Positions 1 through 8,700 of a stretch of DNA of 41,577 nucleotides are shown here, in pieces. Every line of letters begins with the position of its first letter. Positions within the stretch are counted from its first letter, which is position 1. Made by a program: the position numbers and the translations under genes. This DNA is from Candidatus Viridilinea mediisalina (GTDB lineage Bacteria; Chloroflexota; Chloroflexia; Chloroflexales; Chloroflexaceae): NCBI RefSeq assembly GCF_002532535.1, contig NZ_NQWI01000039.1, positions 1 to 41,577 on the forward strand, given 5' to 3'. The notes below the pieces were generated by a model, which was not told where the DNA came from, made no database searches, and was given only the letters and a program-made list of their open reading frames with translations.

Positions 1-91
1 TACCCCCTATTTCCTACCCCCTATTTCCTACCCCCTATTTCCTACCCCCTATTTCCTACCCCCTATTTCCTACCCCCTATTTCCTACCCCC
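1..91. repeat. 14-bp tandem array (two heptamers) abutting a start codon
   Basis: Six copies of a 14-mer (TACCCCC plus TATTTCC) and a partial seventh run from the window edge directly into the ATG at 92. The unit is two related heptamers, so the array keeps the 7-nt period of the other arrays in this window. TATTTCC is a rotation of the reverse complement of the GGAAATA heptamer near 11240 and 35889. No ribosome-binding site is visible between array and ATG. The array may extend beyond the window. Confidence 0.95.
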
Positions 92-1228
92 ATGCACATT
101 CTCTGGCTCGATCCATTTCATGGTGGCTCTCATGCGGCGGTAGCGGCGGGCTACGCGGCCCGTAGTGCCCATCAGGTGACGTTGCTGACTCTGCCTACGA
201 CGGGGGGGTGGCGCTGGCGTATGCGCGGTGGGGCGGTGACGTTGGCGCGTTTGGCGCTTGCATTGCCGCAACGCCCTGATCTGATTGTGGCTAGTGATAT
301 GCTTGATCTGGCGACGTTTCGGGCTTTGACGAGCCCACAGTTTGCGGGGATTCCGGCACTGGCCTATTTTCATGAGAATCAGTTGACCTACCCTTTGCCA
401 GCGGGGCGGCAACGCGATCTCAGTTTTGCGTGGATCAACTATACGACGGCGCTGGTAGCCGATGGGCTGCTCTTCAATTCGGCCTTTCATCGCCAAGAAT
501 TCTTGGCGGCGCTGCCGGGTTTGTTGGGGCGTTACCACGATTTCCGTGAGTTGGAGACGCTGCCCTGCATTGCGGCCAAGAGTGAGGTGTTGCCCCCAGG
601 AATTGATTTGGCTGCCCTCGACGGCCCAGAGGAAGCAGACGCACTCACTGGCCCCCCGGTGATCCTCTGGAATGCCCGTTGGGACTACGATAAGCAGCCG
701 GGGGTCTTTTTTGCGGCCTTAGAGCATTTGGCCGCCCAAGGGGTGGATTTTGGCCTGATTGTGGTGGGCGAGCAGATCGATCCGCGTGATGCGAGCTACC
801 TAGCGGCCAAAGCGCGCTGGGCGGCGCAGACGCTCCATTGGGGCTATGCGCCTACACGGGCCAGCTATGGGGCGCTGTTGCGCCGCAGTGCGCTAGTGGT
901 GAGTACAGCGATCCAGGAGTTCTTTGGGATTGGTGTCCTCGAAGCTATGTACTGCGGCTGTGCTCCGGTACTGCCCAACCGTCTCAACTACCCCGCCTTG
1001 CTGCCCAGTGAACTGCATGCCGCTTGGCTCTATACGGGTGATGCGGAGGATTTGGCTGAGACGCTGGCCCATGCCTTGATCCGCTGCCGCAGCGTACCGC
1101 GTAGGACGTGGCGCAAGCTGGCTGAGCGTTACGACTGGGCCCAGTTGGTGGTTCACTATGATCCGCTGTTGGGGAAGTATGGATCAGGCTCAACTCATCT
1201 TGACACCCCAAATCACGCGCCCGTATAA
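92..1228 (+). CDS. GTDC1-like glycosyltransferase, tRNA-queuosine alpha-mannosyltransferase family
   Basis: A 378-residue GT4-type glycosyltransferase. It matches my memory of human GTDC1 (the tRNA-queuosine mannosyltransferase, QTMAN) along its length: the N-terminal FHGGSH (about residues 9-14), TLPTTGGWRWRMR, YFHENQLTYP, LVADGLLFNS, then in the C-terminal domain WNARWDYDKQP, LHWGYAPTRASY and STAIQEFFGIGVLEAMYCGC. In vertebrates this enzyme transfers mannose from GDP-mannose to queuosine at position 34 of tRNA-Asp. The bacterial substrate is inferred, and it could modify another Q-like nucleoside or a different acceptor. There is no signal peptide, so it is cytoplasmic. The only good start is the ATG directly after the 14-mer array. 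The stop codon lies inside a TATAAT that appears to serve the next gene. Confidence 0.82.
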   Translation: MHILWLDPFHGGSHAAVAAGYAARSAHQVTLLTLPTTGGWRWRMRGGAVTLARLALALPQRPDLIVASDMLDLATFRALTSPQFAGIPALAYFHENQLTYPLPAGRQRDLSFAWINYTTALVADGLLFNSAFHRQEFLAALPGLLGRYHDFRELETLPCIAAKSEVLPPGIDLAALDGPEEADALTGPPVILWNARWDYDKQPGVFFAALEHLAAQGVDFGLIVVGEQIDPRDASYLAAKARWAAQTLHWGYAPTRASYGALLRRSALVVSTAIQEFFGIGVLEAMYCGCAPVLPNRLNYPALLPSELHAAWLYTGDAEDLAETLAHALIRCRSVPRRTWRKLAERYDWAQLVVHYDPLLGKYGSGSTHLDTPNHAPV

Positions 1229-1229
1229 T
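1224..1229 (+). promoter_or_regulatory. -10 element for the zincin-GH18-TPR operon
   Basis: A perfect TATAAT sits 8 nt before the ATG at 1238 and contains the stop codon of the upstream gene. With usual -10 to start-site spacing, transcription would begin at or within about two bases of the ATG, giving a leaderless or near-leaderless mRNA. I see no convincing -35 box and no ribosome-binding site. Confidence 0.5.
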
Positions 1230-1237
1230 GAACGTAT

Positions 1238-1603
1238 ATGGACAGCACAACCTTCGAGCAACTCGTTGTTGAAGCGATTGAAGATCTCCCGCCTCCGTTT
1301 GGCGATTATCTCGAAAATGTCGAGATCATCGTAGCGCGCCGCCCCACGCGCGAACAGCGGCGGGCATTGGAACTCAAGCCCTGGCATACGGTCTACGGGA
1401 TGTACGATGGTGTCCCGTACACTGAGCGCACGGGCGGGATGTTGCTGTTGCCCGACACGATTGTTATCTTTCAAGATGCGCTTCAGCGCGATTTTCGCAC
1501 TGCCGCTCAACTGCGTGAGCAGGTACGCCGCACGGTGCTGCACGAGATTGCTCATCTCTTTGGCATCAGTGACGACCGGCTGCGTGAGTTGGACGCTTAC
1601 TAA
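1238..1603 (+). CDS. Zincin-like metallopeptidase (Zincin_1/DUF1025 family)
   Basis: A 121-residue cytosolic protein of the small metallopeptidase family found in many bacteria. The zinc site is HEIAH at 102-106 and continues as HExxHxxGxxD, with H102, H106 and D112 the likely zinc ligands and E103 the catalytic acid/base. Length and the end just after the motif are typical of the family. Physiological substrates are generally unknown. It is the first gene of a tight operon, with 3 nt to the GH18 gene. Start ATG 1238 has a TATAAT 8 nt upstream and no Shine-Dalgarno sequence, suggesting leaderless translation. Confidence 0.88.
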   Translation: MDSTTFEQLVVEAIEDLPPPFGDYLENVEIIVARRPTREQRRALELKPWHTVYGMYDGVPYTERTGGMLLLPDTIVIFQDALQRDFRTAAQLREQVRRTVLHEIAHLFGISDDRLRELDAY

Positions 1604-1606
1604 ACT

Positions 1607-2869
1607 ATGCGCCGTTTTCCTTTGCGTATTGCTATTTTGAGCTTGATCTACCTTGTTGCCCTAGGTGTGGCCGGAGCGCTCTTTGTGCAGACCTTCAGCT
1701 TGGCCCAGCGTCTTCCTCAGGCGCCGGTGCAGGCCGCGATGTTGCCGGAGTATACGCCGACGCCGGTACCGACAGCGGCACCGTTGATCATTCTGCCCAC
1801 CCCGGTGCCCCCAACGCCGGTGCCTACCGCTGAGGCCCCTGAGCCGGAGCCGGTCAATTACCATCCCAAGAGTGGGCGCTACGTTGTTGTCTGGCTCCCC
1901 GCCATCTTTCAGGGGGCGGCACGCGATTCCTTCTTCGCCAATGCCGATATTATTGACGATATTAGCCCCTTCTGGTATACCCCAGACGCCAGTGGGCGTA
2001 TCTTTGGCAACCGCGATGATGAGTTGGTGCGGATTGCCCACGGACTGAATATTCGCGTAATTCCTTCGATCCATAATGTGACCCATGATCCCAATATTGT
2101 GGTCAACATTTTGCGCGATCCCGGTCTGCGTGCCCGCCACGTTCAGTATATCGTAGACGAAGTGGTAGCCCGTAACTATGATGGGATTGACATTGATTAT
2201 GAGAGTCTGGCTGCTTCGATGCGGCCCTACTATACCGCCTTTATTCAGGAGTTGAGTGTGGCCCTGCGTCAGCACGACAAGTTGCTCACGGTGGCGGTGC
2301 ATGCCAAATCGAGTGACTACGGCGGGCTCGGTGGTTTTCAGGATTGGGTGGCGATTGAGCCCTATATTGATCAATTGCGTATCATGACCTACGACTACCA
2401 TTGGCGTGGGAGTGGCCCTGGGCCAGTTGCGCCTGGCTATTGGGTTGATGCAGTGACCGAATATGCGGCGAGTGTGATGGATCCTGGAAAGGTCTTTTTG
2501 GGCGTTCATTTCTATGGCTACGACTGGCCACCTTCTGGTAATGCGATTGCGCGGCCCTGGAGCGTCATTGAGGACATCATTAACCAACAGGGCGCAACGG
2601 TCAATTTTATGGAGCGTAATAGCTTTGGGCCGGTGCAAGAGAGCTACTTCAACTACAATTCGGCCCAGGGTGTGCGCCAAGTCTGGTTTATGACCGCGAC
2701 AGGTCTGGCTTCAAAGATCCAGACGGTACAAGAGCGCGACCTTGCGGGGATTGCGATCTGGCAGCTTGGCTATGAGAAACCGGAATATTGGCAGACGGTA
2801 CGTGAGCATATGGTGAATGATCCAACCCTGGTGCAGCGTGCATTGCGTCCTTTGATCCCTGAACACTAA
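1607..2869 (+). CDS. Membrane-anchored glycoside hydrolase family 18 protein
   Basis: A 420-residue protein with a basic N-terminus and one membrane segment (about residues 7-28). A Pro/Thr/Glu-rich linker follows (about 48-84), then a GH18 TIM barrel (about 90-410). The catalytic signature DGIDIDYE lies at 192-199, matching DxxDxDxE with E199 as the expected general acid. YDYHWRGSGPG and a C-terminal GIAIWQLGYE fit the later strands of spore-coat or cortex GH18 enzymes (YaaH/CotE-like). Likely substrates are N-acetylglucosamine-containing glycans or peptidoglycan outside the membrane, which is inferred. The ATG lies 3 nt after the zincin stop, and the next gene starts immediately after its own stop, so the three genes are probably co-transcribed. 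Confidence 0.88.
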   Translation: MRRFPLRIAILSLIYLVALGVAGALFVQTFSLAQRLPQAPVQAAMLPEYTPTPVPTAAPLIILPTPVPPTPVPTAEAPEPEPVNYHPKSGRYVVVWLPAIFQGAARDSFFANADIIDDISPFWYTPDASGRIFGNRDDELVRIAHGLNIRVIPSIHNVTHDPNIVVNILRDPGLRARHVQYIVDEVVARNYDGIDIDYESLAASMRPYYTAFIQELSVALRQHDKLLTVAVHAKSSDYGGLGGFQDWVAIEPYIDQLRIMTYDYHWRGSGPGPVAPGYWVDAVTEYAASVMDPGKVFLGVHFYGYDWPPSGNAIARPWSVIEDIINQQGATVNFMERNSFGPVQESYFNYNSAQGVRQVWFMTATGLASKIQTVQERDLAGIAIWQLGYEKPEYWQTVREHMVNDPTLVQRALRPLIPEH

Positions 2870-3907
2870 ATGACCATTAGCGAACAGGCCATCCGCGCCA
2901 ACGAACATGAAGCCCAACGCTTGTACCAGCGCGGTGTCGCAGCGGCACGCGGTGGTCAGCGGCGGGTTGCGGTAGGTTTATTGACCCGTTCACTGCGCCT
3001 GAATCCTGACAGCGAGCAGGCGTGGCTCTGGCTCAGTGGGGTGTTGGACGAGCCGGGTCAACAGGCGTTTTGCCTTGAGGCGGTGCTAAAGCTCAACCCG
3101 GAGAACCAGCATGCGCTGCGTGGGCTGCGCATGCTTGAGCAGCGTGGTTTAGCGCCGGGGGTGGTTCAGCCCGCACCTGGCCTCGATCAGCCCAGCCCGG
3201 CGTCGGCCATTGATGATGCGGAGCGCCGCGATTCTTGGTGGGTCAGTTTTCGCCGCAACCGCCACGAGATGAACCGGGCGCGCCTGCTGCTCTGGAGTTT
3301 TCCAATTGCGCTTGTCTGTGTGGCGATTGTGCTCTACCAGAGTTTTGTCTTCGCCTTGGAGCAGAGTTTGGCGGCACAGGTTGCTGCCCCTACGCTCGAT
3401 GAGGTTGTGGTTGAAGTTGTAGAGCCGGTAGCCAATCCGTTGCCGACGATTGAGCCGATTCTGGAAGCCGAACCGCTGGCTGTGGTTGAAAGCTTGAGCG
3501 TGGGCTATCTGAATGCCTTGGAGCCGGTACGTGAGAGCTTGCGCGTCGCGACGGCCACCTACCACGACGAGACAACGCGGCTTGTAGGTGGTTCGGTGGG
3601 GGCAGCGACGGCCAACCAGCGCCTGCGAGCGGCGGTTGATGATGCGATTACCGCAATGGATGCGCTGCGCCCCCCCGCAACGCTGCAACAGGCCCACGAC
3701 GACTATCGCCGGGGGCTTGAGTTGCAGCGCGAAGGGCTTGATGCGGTCTTGGTCTTCTTTAGTAGCTACGAAGTTGCCAACGCCAACCGTGCTGCGCTCC
3801 GCTTCCAAGAATCACGCGCCTACATCGAGCGTGCCCAAAGCTCCTTCGCGGCCCAATCGCAACTCTTGGCTGAACTGAGCGCCCTCTCGGCGCAGACGGC
3901 GCGGTGA
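2870..3907 (+). CDS. TPR-containing single-pass membrane protein
   Basis: A 345-residue protein whose ATG directly follows the TAA of the GH18 gene, a sign of translational coupling. The N-terminal part (about 10-90) is TPR-like: EAQRLYQRGVAAARGG, then a second helical repeat with AVGLLTRSLRLNPDSEQAWLWL-type residues. A membrane helix lies near 141-165. The rest (about 195-345) is predicted alpha-helical and would lie outside the cell if the TPR part is cytoplasmic. I do not recognise the C-terminal domain. Position suggests a scaffold or partner for the membrane-anchored GH18 protein, which is inference. A terminator-like hairpin follows the stop. Confidence 0.75.
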   Translation: MTISEQAIRANEHEAQRLYQRGVAAARGGQRRVAVGLLTRSLRLNPDSEQAWLWLSGVLDEPGQQAFCLEAVLKLNPENQHALRGLRMLEQRGLAPGVVQPAPGLDQPSPASAIDDAERRDSWWVSFRRNRHEMNRARLLLWSFPIALVCVAIVLYQSFVFALEQSLAAQVAAPTLDEVVVEVVEPVANPLPTIEPILEAEPLAVVESLSVGYLNALEPVRESLRVATATYHDETTRLVGGSVGAATANQRLRAAVDDAITAMDALRPPATLQQAHDDYRRGLELQREGLDAVLVFFSSYEVANANRAALRFQESRAYIERAQSSFAAQSQLLAELSALSAQTAR

Positions 3908-3909
3908 GA

Positions 3910-3939
3910 TTGGGGCTTCGCCCCAAACCCTATTTTTTT
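3910..3939 (+). terminator. Rho-independent terminator-like hairpin after the TPR gene
   Basis: A 7-bp stem with TTC loop (3910-3926, TTGGGGC/GCCCCAA) is followed by ACCCTA and seven T residues at 3933-3939. It lies 3 nt after the TPR stop and would end the zincin-GH18-TPR transcript. The loop region GCTTCGC is the reverse complement of GCGAAGC, the cap found in four other hairpins of this window. Confidence 0.65.
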
Positions 3940-3979
3940 CTTCCGGTTTGGCGGCGAAGCCGCCAAACCGGAAGAAAAA
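3935..3979. repeat. 21-bp perfect palindrome with GAA loop
   Basis: Arms 3935-3955 and 3959-3979 pair perfectly around a 3-nt GAA loop. The tip reads GGCGGCGAAGCCGCC, and the arms end in T- and A-tracts, so it could terminate transcription from either side. The T-tract is shared with the preceding small hairpin. Its tip is identical to that of the 29-bp palindrome at 10598-10658, while the outer arms differ. Confidence 0.9.
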
Positions 3980-4015
3980 GTAGGTCGCCGTAAGGCAAAA
4001 TTCAAGGGAAATCTC

Positions 4016-5422
4016 ATGACCACCCAAAGCATCTCCTTCTATGAGCGGGTTGAGCATGCCCTCAAGGATGGCATGCTGAAGACGGCGTTGGAACGGGCGA
4101 CGACGCGCTTTATTAGCAATCGGACGTTGGCGCTGGCGGCACTTAGTGAGGAAGCGGTGCTGCGTAATCAGGCGCGGGCGTTGCGGGCCCATGCGCTGGC
4201 GCACCTCGATACGCTGCTGGAGCGTTTGGCTGTCCAGGTGGAAGCGCGGGGCGGCCATGTCTGTTGGGCGACGGATGGTGCCGCAGCATGCCGCTATATC
4301 ACTGAGTTGGCCCGTGAGCGCGGCGTACAGAAGGTGGTCAAATCGAAGTCTATGGCCTCGGAGGAGATTCACCTGAACCATGCGCTTGAAACAGCGGGCG
4401 TAGAGGTGGTCGAGACCGACTTGGGTGAGTATATTATCCAGTTGGCGGGCGAGACCCCTTCGCACATCATTGCCCCTGCCATCCACAAGACCCGTGAGCA
4501 GGTGGGGGCGCTCTTTGAGGAGCATCTGGGGATGGCGCCAACCACGGAGGTTCCGCCGATGATCCGGGCGGCGCGCCAAGCCTTGCGTCAGGAGTTTCTC
4601 CAGGCTGATATGGGGATCAGCGGGGTGAACTTCGGCGTGGCCGATGAGGGCGCAGTGGTGATTGTGGAGAATGAGGGCAATGCACGCCTCACGACGAGTG
4701 TGCCGCGCATCCATGTGGCGATTATGGGGATTGAGCGCATCTGCGAGCGGATGGACGACTTGGGCGTGTTGCTACAGGTGCTAGGCCGTTCGGCCACCGG
4801 CCAGAAACTGAGTGTCTACACGAGCATCATCAACGGCCCGGCACGCCCCGACGAGGCCGACGGCCCGGAGGAGTTCCACCTGGTGCTGCTCGACAACGGG
4901 CGCTCCAAGATGCTCGGCGGCCCCTACGCCGAAGCGCTGATGTGCATCCGCTGTGGCGCATGCCTCAACGCCTGCCCGGTCTACCAAGCGATTGGCGGCC
5001 ACGCCTATGGCGGCGTCTACTCCGGGCCAATTGGGGCGATTTTGACCCCCCTGCTACAACCTGATCTCCCGGATGTCCACATGCTCCCGCAGGCCAGTTC
5101 GCTCTGCGGCGCATGCCAAGAGGTCTGCCCGGTACGCATCGCCATCCCCGACCTGCTCTTGCGCCTACGGGCCGACGCGGTGCGAGCGGGCAAGGCCGAC
5201 GCGGTGGAGCGAGCGGCCATCCAGAGCTACACGACAACCATGAAGAACCCGACGCTCTACCGAGCGAGCGGGCGGGCAGCGCGGATTGGGGCGCGCTTCT
5301 TAGAGCGCCAAGGGCGCATCCGCCGCCTGCCGCCACCGCTGCACCTCTGGACACGCAAGCGCGACTTCCCGGCGCTACCGCGCCAGAGCTTCACGGAGTG
5401 GTGGGAGCAGAGGGGGCGGTAG
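4016..5422 (+). CDS. LutB-like iron-sulfur protein (lactate utilization family)
   Basis: A 468-residue protein of the LutB/YkgF family. In B. subtilis LutB works with LutA and LutC to oxidise L-lactate to pyruvate. The N-terminal LUD domain spans about 60-300, with GVNFGVADEGAVVIVENEGN at about 203-222. The ferredoxin-like part has C310, C313, C316 and C320 (CIRCGACLNAC) and a second set C364, C367 and C371 (CGACQEVC), for [4Fe-4S] clusters. A C-terminal helical region has DxTRKRDFP-like residues near 450. Length is normal for LutB. LutA and LutC are not in the window, so it stands alone here. A weak AAGGG lies about 9 nt before the ATG. Confidence 0.9.
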   Translation: MTTQSISFYERVEHALKDGMLKTALERATTRFISNRTLALAALSEEAVLRNQARALRAHALAHLDTLLERLAVQVEARGGHVCWATDGAAACRYITELARERGVQKVVKSKSMASEEIHLNHALETAGVEVVETDLGEYIIQLAGETPSHIIAPAIHKTREQVGALFEEHLGMAPTTEVPPMIRAARQALRQEFLQADMGISGVNFGVADEGAVVIVENEGNARLTTSVPRIHVAIMGIERICERMDDLGVLLQVLGRSATGQKLSVYTSIINGPARPDEADGPEEFHLVLLDNGRSKMLGGPYAEALMCIRCGACLNACPVYQAIGGHAYGGVYSGPIGAILTPLLQPDLPDVHMLPQASSLCGACQEVCPVRIAIPDLLLRLRADAVRAGKADAVERAAIQSYTTTMKNPTLYRASGRAARIGARFLERQGRIRRLPPPLHLWTRKRDFPALPRQSFTEWWEQRGR

Positions 5423-5464
5423 CTGATGCCCTCCTACAGATGCTAATCGTAGCCGAATTAGGAA

Positions 5465-5499
5465 GGGTAAGCGAGGGAACCTAGTTCCCTCGCTTACCC
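5465..5499. repeat. GAGGGAAC palindrome, copy 1
   Basis: Arms 5465-5480 and 5484-5499 pair perfectly over 16 bp around a CTA loop, with GAGGGAAC/GTTCCCTC at the tip. Shorter versions with the same tip but different loops occur at 9230-9252 and 27980-27998. It lies 42 nt after the LutB stop and could act as its terminator, although no T-tract follows. Confidence 0.88.
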
Positions 5500-5679
5500 C
5501 CTCCGTCCTAAGAGGTTCAGCCTTGAGCAAAAAAAAGAAGAAGATCAAGTCAAATCGTGCCAGCGGAAAGCTCCCAGCGATGCACATCAACTTGGTATGA
5601 TACCAGTTACAAGTAATGAGTGACGAGTGACAAGCAGGCTATACCTCATTGCAATGCGGTCTGACGTAATTTGCTATAC

Positions 5680-5763
5680 GGCATGTTCAAGGGTAATGGG
5701 TATGATACGTGCTACACGGTGATCATGCAACGTTCGGCAATCGGCAATCGGCAATGGTATAAT
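5680..5763 (+). repeat. Composite intergenic repeat, copy 1 (rearranged)
   Basis: The block GGCATGTTCAAGGGTAAT at 5680-5697 is identical to the block at 34650-34667. Further on come GTTCGGCAATC heptamers (about 5732-5754) and TGGTATAAT (5755-5763). The same modules occur in the copies at 9120, 11338, 34545 and 41048, but here their order is rearranged. Confidence 0.78.
5755..5763 (+). promoter_or_regulatory. Extended -10 for the restriction-modification gene
   Basis: TGGTATAAT (TGn-TATAAT, an extended -10) ends 7 nt before the ATG at 5771, and the gap is all C. A transcript would start at or next to the ATG, so the mRNA is probably leaderless. The element belongs to the composite repeat. There is no ribosome-binding site. 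Confidence 0.55.
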
Positions 5764-5770
5764 CCCCCCC

Positions 5771-8700
5771 ATGACCACACCACAAACCTCCTCCTTCCAC
5801 CAGGCGCTCATGGCCTATGCCGCTGAGCTTACGGCGCTCTATGGCCTGTTGCCCAAGGCACATCCTGAAGATCAGCTTAAGGGGCCGATCAGCCGGGTGA
5901 TTGCGGCGGCGGGTGCGGCCCTCTCCATCGCGCCGGTGCAGGTCTTGAGTGAGGTGCAGGTGGCTGATGTGGGTGGTCGCCCCGATTTGGGGGTGGTGCT
6001 CGATGGCCTCTTGGTTGGCTATGTTGAACTTAAGGCGCCTGGTAAGGGTGCCGAGCCTACGAGATTTAAGGGCGATGATAGGGCGCAGTGGGAGAAGTTT
6101 AAGAATCTGCCTAATCTGATCTATTGCGATGGCAATGAGTGGGCTTTGTATGCCAATGGTGCGCCGGTAGGTGGCCTTGTGCGGATGAGTGGCGCGGTGA
6201 CGAGTGCTGGCGCTGCGGCGGTGACCATGCGGGATGCAGTTCAATTGTTGGAACTTTTGCGTACCTTTTTGCGCTGGGAGCCGGTGGCCCCCACGACGCC
6301 CCGTGCGTTGGCGGAGCTGCTTGCGCCGCTCTGTCGCCTGCTGCGCGAAGATGTGCGTGTGGCGCTGCAAAAGGGCGATTCGGCACTGGCTAATCTGGCG
6401 AAGGATTGGCGTGTCTTCTTCTTTCCTGAGGCGGATGACCAGCAGTTTGCTGATGCCTATGCCCAGACCTTTAGTTATGCTCTGCTGCTGGCTCGTGTTT
6501 CGGGGGCGCAAGAATTGACAACGAGTAACGCGGTTAGTGCGCTGCGTCCGGGTCATCGTTTGCTCTCCGATACGCTCCGCATGCTGGCCGATGCTGATGC
6601 GCGGGCGGAACTTGAGGTGCCGGTGCGTCTGCTGGAACGGGTGGTTGCAGCGGTTGATCCGCGCCTCTTTAGGCCGCAGAGTGGCGATCCCTGGCTCTAT
6701 TTTTACGAAGACTTTTTGGCTGCTTATGATCCCAAGATGCGCAAGGATCGTGGGGTCTACTATACGCCCTTGGAGGTGGTGCGCTGCCAAGTGCGCCTCG
6801 TGGCCCAATTGCTCGCCGAACGCTTCGCTAAGCCCTTCGCTTTTGTGGATGAGGGCGTGGTGACGCTCGACCCGGCCACTGGCACGGGAACCTATCTGCT
6901 TGCCGCGTTGCAGTATGGCCTCGATCAGATTGTCGCTGTGAAGGGGCGTGGCAAGCGTGCCTCTGCCGCGACGACGGCTGCCGAGCAGATGCACGCCTTT
7001 GAGTTGCTGGTTGGCCCCTATGCGGTGGCCCATTTGCGCCTCACGCAGCAGATTCTGGCTGAGGGTGGCACCCTGCCCGCTGATGGGATTCACGTCTATC
7101 TGACTGATACGCTCGAATCGCCCCATGCTAAGCCTAAGGATTACCTGCCGTTGCCCTATAAGCAGTTTGGGATTGAACAGCAGCGTGCCCAAACGATTAA
7201 GCGTGATACGCCGGTGTTGGTTTGCCTCGGCAATCCGCCCTACGATCGCCAGGTGATCGATGCGGCGACGGTTGGGCAGCGGCGTAAGGGGGGCTGGGTG
7301 CGCTTTGGCGATCCGAGCCAAGATGAGAGTGTTCAGCCGCTGTTGCACGACTTTCTTGCACCGCTTGAGGCGGCGGGGACGACGCTGCACGCTAAGAGCC
7401 TCTACAACGATTATGTCTACTTTTGGCGTTGGGCGCTCTGGAAGGTGTGTGAACAGCAAACGAGTGGCGGCATCATCAGCTTTATTACCGCATCATCATA
7501 CCTGCGCGGCCCTGGTTTTGCGGGCATGCGCGAATTGTTGCGCCGTAGCTTCGATGAAATCTGGATTATTGACCTTGAGGGTGATCATCGTGGGGCGCGC
7601 AAAACTGAGAATGTCTTTGCCATCCAAACCCCGGTAGCGATTGCGGTGGGCCTACGCACACCACAGACGACCGAAGATACCCCGGCGAACGTCTACTACA
7701 CCTGTATCACCGGCAGTCGCAAGGAGAAGCTGGCGGCCCTTGAGGCGGTGAACCGCTTCGGTGACATCCCTTGGCGCTCATGCCACAATGCTTGGCAAGC
7801 GCCCTTTCTGCCCACCTTTCCGACCAACTACTGGTCATGGCCCTGCTTGACCGACCTCTTCCCTTGGCAAACCAATGGGATGCAGTTCAAACGCTCATGG
7901 CCGATTGGCGAGACGCCAGAACTGTTGCAGCGGCGCTGGCGGGAATTCTTGGCGCTACCGCCACAACAGCGCGGTGAGGCGCTGCGTGAAACTGATGCAC
8001 GCACGGTATCGCGTGTGGTGAAGAGTCCTGCGCTGCCAGACATAGAACTGCCTGCGCTTGCCAACCTCCCAGCAGACAGCCCCAGTCAACCGATTGTGCG
8101 TTATGCCTATCGTAGTTTTGATCGCCAGTGGATGATCCGTGATCATCGCCTGTGTGACCGACCACGTCCGGCTTTGCAGGCGGTGTATGGCAAGCACCAA
8201 GTCTACCTCACCAGCCTGCTCACCGACGTTCTAGGTAAAGGGCCGGGCGCGGTTGTGACCTATCTGTTGCCCGATCTACATCACTTTCGCAACCGAGGTG
8301 GCAAAGACGTCATCCCCCTCTGGCGTGATGCTGCCGCTACCGAAGCTAATCTGCCTGCCGGGCTGTTGGCTGTACTCGAAGCAGCGTATGGCCAGCCGGT
8401 CAGCCCGGAACGCTTCCTGGCCTATACGTATGGCATTTTGGCCAACCCGGATTATGTTGAGCGTTTTTGGGAGGAGTTGACCATACCCGGCCCGCGTTTG
8501 CCGATCACCAAAGACGGGAAGCTCTTTAACGCTATGGCCGATCTGGGGGCCGAGTTGATCTGGCTGCATACCTTTGGCGAACGTTATGTTCCGCCGGGCC
8601 GCAGCGCTGGGCGGGTGCCTTATGGTACGGCCCAGATTGAGGTGGCGGTTCCCCAGAGCAAGGAGGAGTATCCCACAACCTATGCCTACGAGCCCACCAA

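Larger units (their letters stand above)
5423..5770. other. Gene-free spacer made of repeats
   Basis: These 348 bases hold no convincing gene. They contain the 16-bp palindrome at 5465-5499, an A-rich stretch near 5527, a short direct repeat GAGTGAC near 5620, a GGCATGTTCAAGGGTAAT block (5680-5697), three GGCAATC-type heptamers and a TATAAT placed for the next gene. Confidence 0.8.

Noticed and set aside
5723-7459. A 578-residue frame antisense to the restriction-modification gene
   Set aside because: It covers recognisable methylase and nuclease motifs on the other strand, and its own composition is low-complexity and without domains.
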